A DNA stretch of 39,270 nucleotides, taken from assembly GCA_016931115.1 (NCBI GenBank), contig JAFGFM010000074.1, positions 1 to 39,270 on the forward strand, in the 5' to 3' direction. Below the pieces are notes generated by a model. It made no database searches. It saw only the letters and a list, made by a program, of their open reading frames with translations, and was not told the DNA's origin. This DNA is from Deltaproteobacteria bacterium (GTDB lineage: Bacteria > Desulfobacterota > DSM-4660 > Desulfatiglandales > HGW-15). Positions 1 through 8,180 of this stretch are shown here, piece by piece. Numbering within the stretch: the stretch's first letter is position 1; the number at the start of each line of letters is the position of its first letter. The position numbers and the translations under genes were made by a program.

Positions 1-786
1 AGCCTTTTCAAGGGAAGGGGCATGGAGTTCCAGGAGGTGCGCGAATACCAGGTGGGCGATGACATACGCACCATTGACTGGAACGTAACAGCCCGTGCTG
101 GTCACCCCTATGTGAAGCTCTTCAAGGAGGAAAGGGAGCTCACTGTCATGTTCCTTGTGGACCTCTCCGCATCAGGGGCATTTGGCAGCACCAGGCAGAT
201 AAAGAATGAGGCAACAGCAGAGATATGCGCCCTGCTTGCCTTTTCCGCCATAAAAAACAATGACAAGGTGGGGCTTATTGTATTTACCGATCAGATAGAG
301 ATGTTCATCCCCCCTCAAAAGGGCACCACACATGTGCTGCGGCTCATAAGGGATCTACTGAATTTCAAGCCCAGTAAGGGTAAGACCGATCTTGTGGCAG
401 GAATGGACTATCTTGGCAGGGTACTCCATAAAAAGAGTGTTGTATTTCTTGTCTCGGACTTTCAGGGTGAAGGGTATGAAAAGCAGTTGCGGATATTGGG
501 TAAAAGGCATGACCTGATAGCAGTCTCCATTACCGACCCCAGGGAGATCACTATGCCTGATGTGGGGCTTATCGAGCTTGAGGACGCTGAGACAGGCGAA
601 ATGGTAATTATCGATACAGGGAGCGCATCATTCAGAAAGGGATATGAACAGCTTGGCCAATCAAGGCTTGAATCGCTTAAAAAACTCTTCAGATCAACGG
701 ATATTGACCACATAGATATCAGGACAGGTCAGGACTATGTCTTTGACCTTGTTAAATTCTTCAGGAACAGGGAGCAAAGGAGGTAA
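1..786 (+). CDS. DUF58 domain protein of the Bat operon (5' end outside window)
   Basis: The reading frame is open from base 1 (S-L-F-K-G-R-G before the Met at 22), and that run is part of the conserved DUF58 signature (FKGRGMEF..VREY..GDD), so the true start lies upstream and the Met at 22 is internal. The conserved IDWNVTAR block follows, then a vWA-like fold (FLVDLSASGAFGS; VVFLVSDFQG). DUF58 proteins are cytoplasmic or membrane-associated partners of MoxR AAA+ ATPases; the vWA-like half probably binds a metal through the D-x-S-x-S type site (DLSAS). It is the first visible gene of a plus-strand run of eight, with a 6-base gap to the next gene, whose ribosome-binding site overlaps this gene's end. 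A MoxR gene directly upstream is expected but not visible. Confidence 0.93.
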   Translation, partial: SLFKGRGMEFQEVREYQVGDDIRTIDWNVTARAGHPYVKLFKEERELTVMFLVDLSASGAFGSTRQIKNEATAEICALLAFSAIKNNDKVGLIVFTDQIEMFIPPQKGTTHVLRLIRDLLNFKPSKGKTDLVAGMDYLGRVLHKKSVVFLVSDFQGEGYEKQLRILGKRHDLIAVSITDPREITMPDVGLIELEDAETGEMVIIDTGSASFRKGYEQLGQSRLESLKKLFRSTDIDHIDIRTGQDYVFDLVKFFRNREQRR

Positions 787-792
787 TAGATA

Positions 793-1887
793 ATGGCAGA
801 GGGTCTGGACTTCAGCATACCTTCTACAGGTAAAAACAGGGGAAAATCACCATTAAGGTGGATATACATCATTCTGGCCCTGCTTGTAATTTTATCCATA
901 TTGAATGCAATGCTCTTTTTTATCAGGCCAAATAGACCGGACGCAGGCAGTGATGGCATTACCCCCTCTGCAAACACCTTAAAATCGCTTGCCCTTAAAC
1001 TTGAAAAGCAGGAGATAAACAAAGAGGCCATCAGCGCCTGGAATGAGTATCTTAAGGTTGCAGGGCTGGATGCAAATGAAACCGCCAGGATATGGTACAG
1101 GATCGGCAGGATAGCAGAGGCAATGGGTGACTATGATAATGCCCTTCAGGCCTATTACAGGTCTGAGGCATTTTCCTCCCCTGATGATATCCGGGATGAG
1201 ATAAACCAGCGTATACAGAGGTGCCTTGAAAAGGCAGGCAGGTTTGCAGCACTCCGCTATGAGCTTAATGACAGAGTAGGAGCAAACCCTGATTCAGTAA
1301 AAAATAACACCCAGCAAAATGGTGGTGACAGGATAGTTGCAGAGATAGGCACATTAAAAATTACCCGTGAAGAGCTGGATAAAAAAATAGAGAAGGTCAT
1401 AGCATCACGCATCAGCGGATTATCAAGGTATCTTCCGCCTGACCGGATCAACATGGAAAAGGAAAACCTTCTTAAGCAGTATTCCTCTGACACAGGAAGA
1501 AGGATGTTCCTTGAACAGTACATAATCGAGGAAATGCTCTACAGAAAGGCAAGGGAGGAGAGGCTCGCTGATACAGATGAGGTAAGGGATGCAATAACAG
1601 AGATGGAGCGCAGCCTCCTTGCATCAAAGGTAATGGAAAATGCCTATAAGGACGAGATAAAGGTGACTGAAACCGATGTTCGCAATTTTTATGAGGCGAA
1701 CAAGGCAAAATACAGTGAAAAGGATAAAGATGGCAAGGAGAATGTGCCTGAGTTTGATAAGGTAAAGGAGCGGGTTATGCTTGATCTCATGAACGAAAAG
1801 GAAAGGGATGTACAGAAGGCCCTGATAGGAAGGCTCAGGGAAAAATACAATGTGGTTGTGCATAACTCTGCCCTTTCAGGTGATTAA
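793..1887 (+). CDS. Membrane-anchored protein with TPR-like and SurA_N-like regions, no PPIase domain
   Basis: A 364-residue protein with one N-terminal membrane segment (about residues 22-45), then a helical TPR-like region (about 64-150: A-W-N-E-Y-L, W-Y-R-I-G-R-I-A, Y-D-N-A-L-Q-A-Y-Y) and a C-terminal half (about 180-345) resembling the chaperone part of SurA/PrsA foldases (IAEIGTLKITREELDKKI, EEMLYRKAREE, VTETDVRNFYEANKAKY, KVKERVMLDLMNEK). In SurA-type proteins a parvulin domain sits between the last two of those motifs; here only a short charged linker (about 308-320) is present. I infer an extracytoplasmic chaperone-like or scaffold protein without isomerase activity. The start is supported by AAAGGAGGT at 777-785. 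It sits in the Bat operon between DUF58 and a BatD-like lipoprotein. The domain call rests on motif resemblance. Confidence 0.75.
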   Translation: MAEGLDFSIPSTGKNRGKSPLRWIYIILALLVILSILNAMLFFIRPNRPDAGSDGITPSANTLKSLALKLEKQEINKEAISAWNEYLKVAGLDANETARIWYRIGRIAEAMGDYDNALQAYYRSEAFSSPDDIRDEINQRIQRCLEKAGRFAALRYELNDRVGANPDSVKNNTQQNGGDRIVAEIGTLKITREELDKKIEKVIASRISGLSRYLPPDRINMEKENLLKQYSSDTGRRMFLEQYIIEEMLYRKAREERLADTDEVRDAITEMERSLLASKVMENAYKDEIKVTETDVRNFYEANKAKYSEKDKDGKENVPEFDKVKERVMLDLMNEKERDVQKALIGRLREKYNVVVHNSALSGD

Positions 1888-1902
1888 TAATAAGGTTTAC
1901 TG

Positions 1903-2928
1903 ATGCAATTTATAGATATAAACAAAAATTTTTCAGCCAGAAGCAGGAAGATATTATTAATCCTGGCCATGGTCCTTTGTGCTATCCTTTTTACCTCCTG
2001 TAAAAAGGATAGCACAGGGGAAAAACCGCCAGAAAAAAAACCTGAAAAGATCCATGAAACTATCGAAAGGGGGCCTGCGAAGGTCACCCTTGAGGCAGAT
2101 AAGAAAGAGATAACCATAGCGGAACAGGTTAATCTTGTAATATGCATTGATATTGATGAGGAATATGAGGTGGAGCTCCCATCTTTCGGGGATAAACTTG
2201 AACAATTCGGCATAGTCGATTATCACACTGCACAGCCTGAACTCAAAGAGGACAAAAGAAAACTTATAAGGCGCACCTACATACTTGAGCCCTTTCTCTC
2301 CGGCGACTATCCCATTAAACCCATGAAGATCATGTTCTTTAAAAAAGAGGATAAGGAGAAACACTCCATAGAAACCCCTGAGGTCACAATAAAGGTTAAT
2401 TCCCTGCTGCCTTCCGATGTAAATGATCTCAGGCTCAATGATATAATACCTCCCCTCCCCTATCCCTGGTCATACATGGTTTGGATATGGACAGGCGCAG
2501 GGGCTGGCATACTGATCCTTTTGGCTATTGGCGTCTACTTTTACAGAAAGAGATTCATGAGAGTGGATGCTATTGAGATAAGGCTTAAGGCACATGAGAT
2601 CGCTTATAATGAGCTTAAGACCCTTGTGGATGAAGAGCTTATTGATAAGGGCGAGATCAAGGAGTTTTATCTGAGGCTCAGCTCAATAATAAGGAGATAT
2701 ATTGAAAACAGGTTTGGCCTGAGGGCACCTGAACAGACCACAGAGGAATTTTTAAAAGGGCTTGAATCGGCACAGGGGTTTCCTGACCAGTTTAAACCCC
2801 TTCTGAATAATTTTCTAAGACACAGCGACCTTGTCAAATTTGCAAGGTTCACGCCTGAGACAAAGGATATACAGGCTAGCTTTGACAGCTGTAAGGCATT
2901 TATACAGGGAACAGAGGAACAGGACTAG
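1903..2928 (+). CDS. BatD-like lipoprotein with transmembrane helix and cytoplasmic tail
   Basis: A 341-residue protein. The N-terminus has a basic stretch (S-A-R-S-R-K), a hydrophobic core and a lipobox-like L-F-T-S-C (Cys33), so it is probably a lipoprotein, although Phe at -3 is not ideal. Residues 55-165 form a beta-rich region resembling BatD segments (AKVTLEADKKEITIAEQVNLVI, RRTYILEPFLSGDYPIKPM). A transmembrane helix at about 190-214 is followed by a basic stop (YRKRFMR) and a helical cytoplasmic tail of about 125 residues (EFYLRLSSIIRRYIENRFG, TTEEFL), which resembles tails of DUF4381/BatD-type proteins. It lies immediately before batA (5-base gap) in the position where many Bat operons carry a DUF4381 gene. 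The exact family is uncertain; a role in presenting substrates to, or anchoring, the BatA/BatB complex is inference. Confidence 0.75.
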   Translation: MQFIDINKNFSARSRKILLILAMVLCAILFTSCKKDSTGEKPPEKKPEKIHETIERGPAKVTLEADKKEITIAEQVNLVICIDIDEEYEVELPSFGDKLEQFGIVDYHTAQPELKEDKRKLIRRTYILEPFLSGDYPIKPMKIMFFKKEDKEKHSIETPEVTIKVNSLLPSDVNDLRLNDIIPPLPYPWSYMVWIWTGAGAGILILLAIGVYFYRKRFMRVDAIEIRLKAHEIAYNELKTLVDEELIDKGEIKEFYLRLSSIIRRYIENRFGLRAPEQTTEEFLKGLESAQGFPDQFKPLLNNFLRHSDLVKFARFTPETKDIQASFDSCKAFIQGTEEQD

Positions 2929-2933
2929 ATACC

Positions 2934-3989
2934 ATGCACTTTGAATCACCACTCGCATTTCTATTATTGATTTTGATACCTCTCCTGATCTACATGCAGT
3001 TTTTTAGAAACAGGGGAGGCACTGTAAGGTTTTCATCTGTTGGAAATGCGGTAAAGGCATCAAGATCAATAAAGGTAAGGTTTATAAGGCTGCCTGATAT
3101 CATCCGCATTATCTCACTCATCCTTATTATCATAGCCCTTGCGAGGCCCCAGACAGGCAGGGAGAGGATAAGCGAGATCAGTAAGGGTATAGCAATAGAG
3201 ATGGTTGTTGACCGCTCAAGCAGCATGACCGCTGAGCTAGAATACAGGGGTGAAAAGGTGAATCGCCTTGAGGCTGTAAAAGGTGTGTTCAAGGAATTTG
3301 TGCTTGGCGGAACGAGCGGCCTCAAGGGAAGGCCCAATGACCTTATAGGTATGATTGTCTTTGCAAGATACCCTGATACTGTTTGCCCCCTTACACTGGC
3401 GCACGGCGCACTCCCTGCATTCTTAAAGAGCGTAAACATTGTACAGACACGTGAAGAAGATGGCACTGCCATAGGCGATGCCATAGCCCTTGCAGCCGCC
3501 CGCCTTAAAAGGGCAGAGGATACCCTTAAGGAAGATAAGGAGGGGTCAGCCAGATATGAGATTAAAAGCAAGGTGATAGTGCTGCTCTCAGATGGTGAAA
3601 ACAACTTTGGTAAACGTTCGCCCATCCAGGCCGCTGAGCTTGCGAGGGAATGGGGAGTAAAGATATATGCCATAGCCATAGGGGGCGAAGAGGCTGTTAC
3701 ATCCATACAGACACCCTTTGGCACCTACAAGATACCCTCAAGGCAGAGGGTTGATACAACAGCGCTCAGGGTTGCTGCTGAAAAGACAGGAGGTCTGTTT
3801 CGTGAGGCCAATAACGCAGACGCCCTTATTGATATATATAAAGAGATAGATGCAATGGAAAAAAGCGAGATAGAGTCTGTACGCTACGTAGATTACCAGG
3901 AGTCATTCATATGGCCTGCCATTGCAGGATTCCTTCTGATATTACTTGAGATCCTTTTGAGAAATACCATTTTCAGGAGGATACCATGA
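2934..3989 (+). CDS. batA: BatA-type vWA membrane protein
   Basis: A 351-residue vWA protein with two N-terminal membrane segments (about 8-24 and 55-71), the typical ALARPQ motif, a vWA domain from about residue 87 and a C-terminal membrane helix (about 328-345), the usual BatA architecture. The MIDAS motif is intact: D93-R-S-S-S97, with a later T (EDGTAIGDA) and the LLSDGENN strand. The start overlaps nothing and lies 5 bases after the preceding stop. The stop overlaps the batB start by four bases (ATGA), indicating translational coupling. Bat proteins were named from Bacteroides aerotolerance, but their molecular function is not settled; MoxR-driven assembly or stress protection is the usual proposal. 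Confidence 0.93.
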   Translation: MHFESPLAFLLLILIPLLIYMQFFRNRGGTVRFSSVGNAVKASRSIKVRFIRLPDIIRIISLILIIIALARPQTGRERISEISKGIAIEMVVDRSSSMTAELEYRGEKVNRLEAVKGVFKEFVLGGTSGLKGRPNDLIGMIVFARYPDTVCPLTLAHGALPAFLKSVNIVQTREEDGTAIGDAIALAAARLKRAEDTLKEDKEGSARYEIKSKVIVLLSDGENNFGKRSPIQAAELAREWGVKIYAIAIGGEEAVTSIQTPFGTYKIPSRQRVDTTALRVAAEKTGGLFREANNADALIDIYKEIDAMEKSEIESVRYVDYQESFIWPAIAGFLLILLEILLRNTIFRRIP

Positions 3990-5014
3990 ACGGGATTGTG
4001 CTGCACAACATAAACATGCTTCACCTGCTGTGGGTGCTCCCTTTTATCTTCCTGATATATCTCTATGGCTGGTCAAAAAAGAAAAAGGCCCTTGAGCTTT
4101 TTATTGAGGCAGGGCTTATTAACAGGATAAATATCTCATCAGACAGATCAAAGAGGTATTTCAAATCTCTGCTTATTATTGTTTCTACTGCATTTGTCAT
4201 CCTCTCCCTGACCAGGCCATCATGGAACCCTGTGCCTGAAAAGATAGAACGCAGGGGAAGGGATATTGTGTTTCTCCTTGATGTGTCAAAAAGCATGCTC
4301 GCAGAAGACCTTGTGCCAAACCGCATAGAGCGTGCAAAGCTTGCTATCAATGACTGTATAGATGGGCTTATGGGTGACAGGGTGGCCCTTGTTGCCTTTG
4401 CAGGAACTGCTGCTGTTAAATGCCCTTTAACCCAGGACTATGGTTTTTTCAGGACCATGCTCAAATCAGTAAATACAGAAAGTATTGCCAGGGGCGGCAC
4501 CATGATAGGAGATGCCATAAGGCTTCTTTTAACCGATGTATTTGATGACCAGGCAAAGGAATACAAGGACATAATCCTGATAACTGATGGCGAGGATCAT
4601 GACAGCTTTCCAATTGAAGCTGCGAAAAAGGCAGGAGAAAAGGGGATAAGGATTATTGCCATAGGTATTGGGGATGAGAATGAGGGCAAGAGGATACCTG
4701 TTACAAACGAAAATGGTGAAAGGATCTTTCTAAAATATAATGGTCAGGAGGTCTGGTCAAAACTTGATGCAGATACATTAAGAAAGATGGTAAATATGAC
4801 CCCTGGCGGTAAGTATTTTAATGTTGCGACAGGCACCATTGACCTTGGCACAGTCTACAGGCAGCTCATTGCAGGGGCAGAAAATAAGGAGCTGGAATCA
4901 GAGACCATCAACCGCTACGAGGAAAAATTCCAGATATTCTTAAGCGTTGCCTTTTTCCTTTTATGCATCGAGTTTTTTTTATCTGAGAGAAAAAGAGGTG
5001 GACGCAATGTTTAG
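3986..5014 (+). CDS. batB: BatB-type vWA membrane protein
   Basis: A 342-residue paralogue of the previous gene with the same layout: N-terminal membrane segments (about 13-28 and 61-75), the conserved TRP motif at the end of the second, a vWA domain with MIDAS D99-V-S-K-S103 followed by the family signature MLAEDLVPNRIERAK, the G-G-T-M-I-G-D-A-I motif and a LITDGEDHD strand, and a C-terminal membrane helix (about 311-330). The start overlaps batA by 4 bases (ATGA), and the batC start at 5007 lies inside the last codons, so batA, batB and batC are probably translated as a coupled unit. BatA and BatB presumably pair in the inner membrane with their vWA domains outside. Confidence 0.93.
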   Translation: MNGIVLHNINMLHLLWVLPFIFLIYLYGWSKKKKALELFIEAGLINRINISSDRSKRYFKSLLIIVSTAFVILSLTRPSWNPVPEKIERRGRDIVFLLDVSKSMLAEDLVPNRIERAKLAINDCIDGLMGDRVALVAFAGTAAVKCPLTQDYGFFRTMLKSVNTESIARGGTMIGDAIRLLLTDVFDDQAKEYKDIILITDGEDHDSFPIEAAKKAGEKGIRIIAIGIGDENEGKRIPVTNENGERIFLKYNGQEVWSKLDADTLRKMVNMTPGGKYFNVATGTIDLGTVYRQLIAGAENKELESETINRYEEKFQIFLSVAFFLLCIEFFLSERKRGGRNV

Positions 5015-6326
5015 CAGGCTCTTCAAGGATAATTCAGGGTCGTCATTCCCGCGCAGGCGGGAATCCATTGTTCCTCATAGTTTCTGGATTCCCGCCTTCG
5101 CGGGAATGACAGAAAAGAAAAATAAATTAGTTCTCGTATGGCCTCTCAAGAGAAACATTATATTTCTATTCATTATTATTCTCTTATTGACAGGTGATAC
5201 CGCCTTTGCAGACTCAACCGCAAAATTTATCGACAAAGGTAACAGGGCATGGCTCTCAGGCAACTATGATGATGCAATAAAGAGTTATGATGAGGCAGGG
5301 GTCAATGACCCTGAATCTCCATTTATTTATTTCAACAAAGGTACAGCCCTCTATAAAAAGGGGGATTTTCAGGGGGCTATAGAGGCCTTTGAAAAAGCTG
5401 CCCTTAAAAGTAAAGAGCCTTTAATGGAGGCAAAAAGCAGGTTTAACCTGGGTAACTGCACATTCATGGAGGCAGAGCGCCAGATGGATAGTGACCCAGA
5501 AAAAGCCTTTGAACTATACGAAAAAAGTGTGAAACACTATCGAGATGCCTTGAAACTTGATCCAAACATGATAAAAGCTGCTCAAAATATAGAAAAAGTT
5601 CGTCCGGTGATGAAAAAAGCTTTAGATGAGATCAAGAAGAGAGCCGAAGCAGCAAGAGAACAGGGACAGCAGGCAAAGGAGAATGCGGAAGAGCTTCAGA
5701 AGCTCATCAAAAGACAGGAAGAGGCCCTTGAAAAAAACAGAGAGCAATCCAAAAAGAATATCCAATCTTCTGAAAAGAAAAAAGATATGGATCAACTGGC
5801 TGACGAACAGAAGGCCATATCTGATGGTACGCAGAGGTTTAGTGATAAAATAAAGGTTCAGGCACAACAGCAGAACCAGGCAGAGGCAAATCCGGCATTG
5901 ACCCATCTGAATAATGCTGTTAAAGAGCAGCTTGCAGCAGAGGGAAACTTAAGAAACCTGAACCCCTCAGTGGCTGAAAAAAACCAGGAGAATGCGGTAA
6001 AGGAATTAAAGGAGGCGCTCACTCCACCGGAACAGGATCAGAAAAATCAGGGAAACGATCAGCAGAAAAAGGATGAACAGCAGGGAAACCAGGGCCAGCA
6101 GGGGCAAGAGGAGCAGAAGGATCAGGATAAAAAAGAAAATGGCGGGGAGCAGCCCGAACAAAAGGATGGGCAAGATAAAGAGGATCAAAAGAGTGAAGAA
6201 GAGCAGCCATCCATGCAGAAGCAGGGGGTAGACCCACAGGATATACTGGATGAAGAGGCGGATAACAAGAAAGACCGCAAGCTCAGGGCATCAGGCGGTT
6301 ACAGCGATGTTGATAAGGACTGGTAA
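5007..6326 (+). CDS. batC: BatC-type TPR protein with a repeat-encoded N-terminal extension
   Basis: The start at 5007 is chosen because AGAGGTGG (4994-5001) is well placed and the ATG overlaps the batB stop; an in-frame ATG at 4947 would overlap batB by 68 bases. From 5007 the protein has 439 residues. Residues 12-35 are encoded by an inserted palindromic repeat (5042-5110) and read S-F-P-R-R-R-E-S-I ... W-I-P-A-F-A-G-M-T. Only after this comes a signal-peptide core (about 50-63, ending T-A-F-A at 68). TPR units cover about 70-210 (F-I-D-K-G-N-R-A-W, P-F-I-Y-F-N-K-G-T-A-L-Y-K-K-G-D-F). The remainder is a Gln/Glu/Lys-rich, probably coiled or disordered tail ending in D-V-D-K-D-W, typical of BatC. 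An ATG at 5106, inside the repeat, could also give a conventional signal peptide, but its upstream sequence is a poor ribosome-binding site. Confidence 0.88.
   Translation: MFSRLFKDNSGSSFPRRRESIVPHSFWIPAFAGMTEKKNKLVLVWPLKRNIIFLFIIILLLTGDTAFADSTAKFIDKGNRAWLSGNYDDAIKSYDEAGVNDPESPFIYFNKGTALYKKGDFQGAIEAFEKAALKSKEPLMEAKSRFNLGNCTFMEAERQMDSDPEKAFELYEKSVKHYRDALKLDPNMIKAAQNIEKVRPVMKKALDEIKKRAEAAREQGQQAKENAEELQKLIKRQEEALEKNREQSKKNIQSSEKKKDMDQLADEQKAISDGTQRFSDKIKVQAQQQNQAEANPALTHLNNAVKEQLAAEGNLRNLNPSVAEKNQENAVKELKEALTPPEQDQKNQGNDQQKKDEQQGNQGQQGQEEQKDQDKKENGGEQPEQKDGQDKEDQKSEEEQPSMQKQGVDPQDILDEEADNKKDRKLRASGGYSDVDKDW
5042..5110. repeat. Palindromic repeat of the GTCATTCCCGC...GCGGGAATGAC type inside batC
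   Basis: Two 26-base arms (5042-5067 and 5085-5110) are inverted copies of each other with one mismatch (GCGCAGG versus GCGAAGG), separated by a 17-base spacer. The outer ends are GTCATTCCCGCG and CGCGGGAATGAC. This sequence type is common as an interspersed palindromic repeat in many proteobacterial genomes and is usually intergenic. Here it is translated, without stop codon or frameshift, as part of BatC. Confidence 0.93.
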
Positions 6327-8179
6327 TGTATAAAAAGATTTTCATATATCTGTTTGCCATACTGATCATATGCGTAAATGCATATGCATCAGAGTTAAGT
6401 GTGCAGACCGCGCTTGAGCGAAGAGAGGTGTACACTGGTGAGACATTTATATTCCAGCTCCAGGTATCAGGCAGTGAAGAGCCTGAAGAGCCTGACCTCT
6501 CACACCTTGATGGGTTCAGGGTACAGTTTGCTGGCGGTTCACAGAACAGTAGCTCATCTATATCTATAATTAACGGCCAGATGACCCGTGAAGAAAAAAA
6601 GGGGTATATATTCAGTTACAGGCTTACCCCATTAAAGACAGGCACCATTGCAATACCCTCCATAGAGGTAAAGGCCGGGAACATGACCGCCCGCACCGAG
6701 CCTGTTGTTATTGTCGCAAGAAAACCGACTGAGACAGAGGACTTTAAGCTAAGGCTCACACTATCAAAGGAGAGGTGCTATACAGGCGAACCTGTTATAC
6801 TCACTGTAACCTGGTATATAGGCAAAAATGTAAATGACTTCAACTTCAGCCTTCCTTTAATGGGTGACAAACGCTTAACCTTTGCCAACCCTGAGGTTGA
6901 TACACAGTCAGGCAAAAAATTATACCGCATTAAGCTTGGTGACAGCGAGGCCATAGGTGAAGAGGGACAAGGCACCCTTGATGGCAAGAGGTATACAACC
7001 ATATCGTTTAAAAAGGTGCTTATCCCGGTAAAGGCGGGCACCATACCCATTGAACAGGCAACAGTAACATGTTCCGCCCTGACCGGTTATTCAAGAAGAT
7101 CAAATGACCCCTTTTCCAGCTTTTTTGATGATGATTTTTTCGGCTCTTCACGCAGGGGAGTCTACAGCACTGTGGTTGTGCCATCCAATACCCTTTCACT
7201 CAGGGTGCTTGATCTACCTGCTCAGGGGAGACCGGCCAATTTTAATGGTCATACAGGCCGGTATCATATAGAAGCCGCTGCCTCACCCCTGAATGTAAAT
7301 ATCGGTGATCCTGTAACCTTTTCCATCAAAATCAGCGGGCCACCCTACCTTGATCACATTGATTTGCCGCCCCTTAAAGATCAGCCTGCATTCACAAAAG
7401 ATTTCAGGATACCTGATGAAAGGGCAGGCGCAGAGATAAAGGGCGAAGAAAAGATATTTACCCAGACCATAAGGCCACTGAATTCCGGCGTTAAGGAGAT
7501 ACCTTCCTATGAACTCCCCTATTTTGATACTGAAAAGGGAGAATACCTTGTTACAAGCTCTGTACCCATACCTCTTACAGTAAATGAGACAAAGGTTGTA
7601 ACACTCCTTGATGCTGAGGGCACCTCCGAGACCCCGGTTACAGGGACAGACATAGAGACGTCCGGCAAGGGGATCGCATTCAGCTACGAAGATATGTCAG
7701 TTATTGAAAAAGAGTACCTTTCACCCATTGCCTGTTTTTTAAACGGGCCGTGGCCCTATATGGTTTTTACACCACCTATACTGTACCTTATTCTCTTTTC
7801 CGGTGTTTACATCTCAAGAAAGAGGAATAATGACCCTTTAAAGATATTGTCCAGAAAGGCTTTAAACGTCCTTGAAAAAAAATTGCATGAGGCAGAAAAG
7901 GCAACGCCTCAAAAGGCATGCGTTATAGTGCTTGATTCATTCAGGGAATATCTGGGTATAAAATTGAGGCTTCCATCAACAGGCTCTGTCACCTTTGCAG
8001 ACGCAAAACAACACCTTGAAGCCATGGGCATAGAACAGGAGATAATAGAGAAGGTAAAGGATCTCTTTTATTCCTGTGAGGCAGGCGCATATGCAGGGGA
8101 CATAAGATTCAGTGATAATTTTTCACTCACTAAAAATGCCCTTGATGCTGCAATGGAACTTGAAAAGAGGCTTAAATAA
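6326..8179 (+). CDS. batD: BatD-type oxygen-tolerance membrane protein
   Basis: A 617-residue protein with an N-terminal signal peptide (hydrophobic core about 5-18, ending A-Y-A-S), several extracytoplasmic beta-sandwich repeats recognisable by the recurring layout G-E-(T/P)-(F/V)...L-(K/N)-x-G...I-P (for example RREVYTGETFIFQLQVSG, RCYTGEPVILTVTWYIG, LNVNIGDPVTFSIKISG), one transmembrane helix at about 482-500 and a cytoplasmic helical tail of about 110 residues (E-K-K-L-H-E-A-E-K-A, FREYLGIKLRLPSTGSVT). This is the usual BatD organisation and length. The start overlaps the batC stop in TAATG. A shorter BatD-like protein is encoded at 1903, so the operon carries two related components. The substrate or ligand is unknown. 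Confidence 0.92.
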   Translation: MYKKIFIYLFAILIICVNAYASELSVQTALERREVYTGETFIFQLQVSGSEEPEEPDLSHLDGFRVQFAGGSQNSSSSISIINGQMTREEKKGYIFSYRLTPLKTGTIAIPSIEVKAGNMTARTEPVVIVARKPTETEDFKLRLTLSKERCYTGEPVILTVTWYIGKNVNDFNFSLPLMGDKRLTFANPEVDTQSGKKLYRIKLGDSEAIGEEGQGTLDGKRYTTISFKKVLIPVKAGTIPIEQATVTCSALTGYSRRSNDPFSSFFDDDFFGSSRRGVYSTVVVPSNTLSLRVLDLPAQGRPANFNGHTGRYHIEAAASPLNVNIGDPVTFSIKISGPPYLDHIDLPPLKDQPAFTKDFRIPDERAGAEIKGEEKIFTQTIRPLNSGVKEIPSYELPYFDTEKGEYLVTSSVPIPLTVNETKVVTLLDAEGTSETPVTGTDIETSGKGIAFSYEDMSVIEKEYLSPIACFLNGPWPYMVFTPPILYLILFSGVYISRKRNNDPLKILSRKALNVLEKKLHEAEKATPQKACVIVLDSFREYLGIKLRLPSTGSVTFADAKQHLEAMGIEQEIIEKVKDLFYSCEAGAYAGDIRFSDNFSLTKNALDAAMELEKRLK

Positions 8180-8180
8180 A

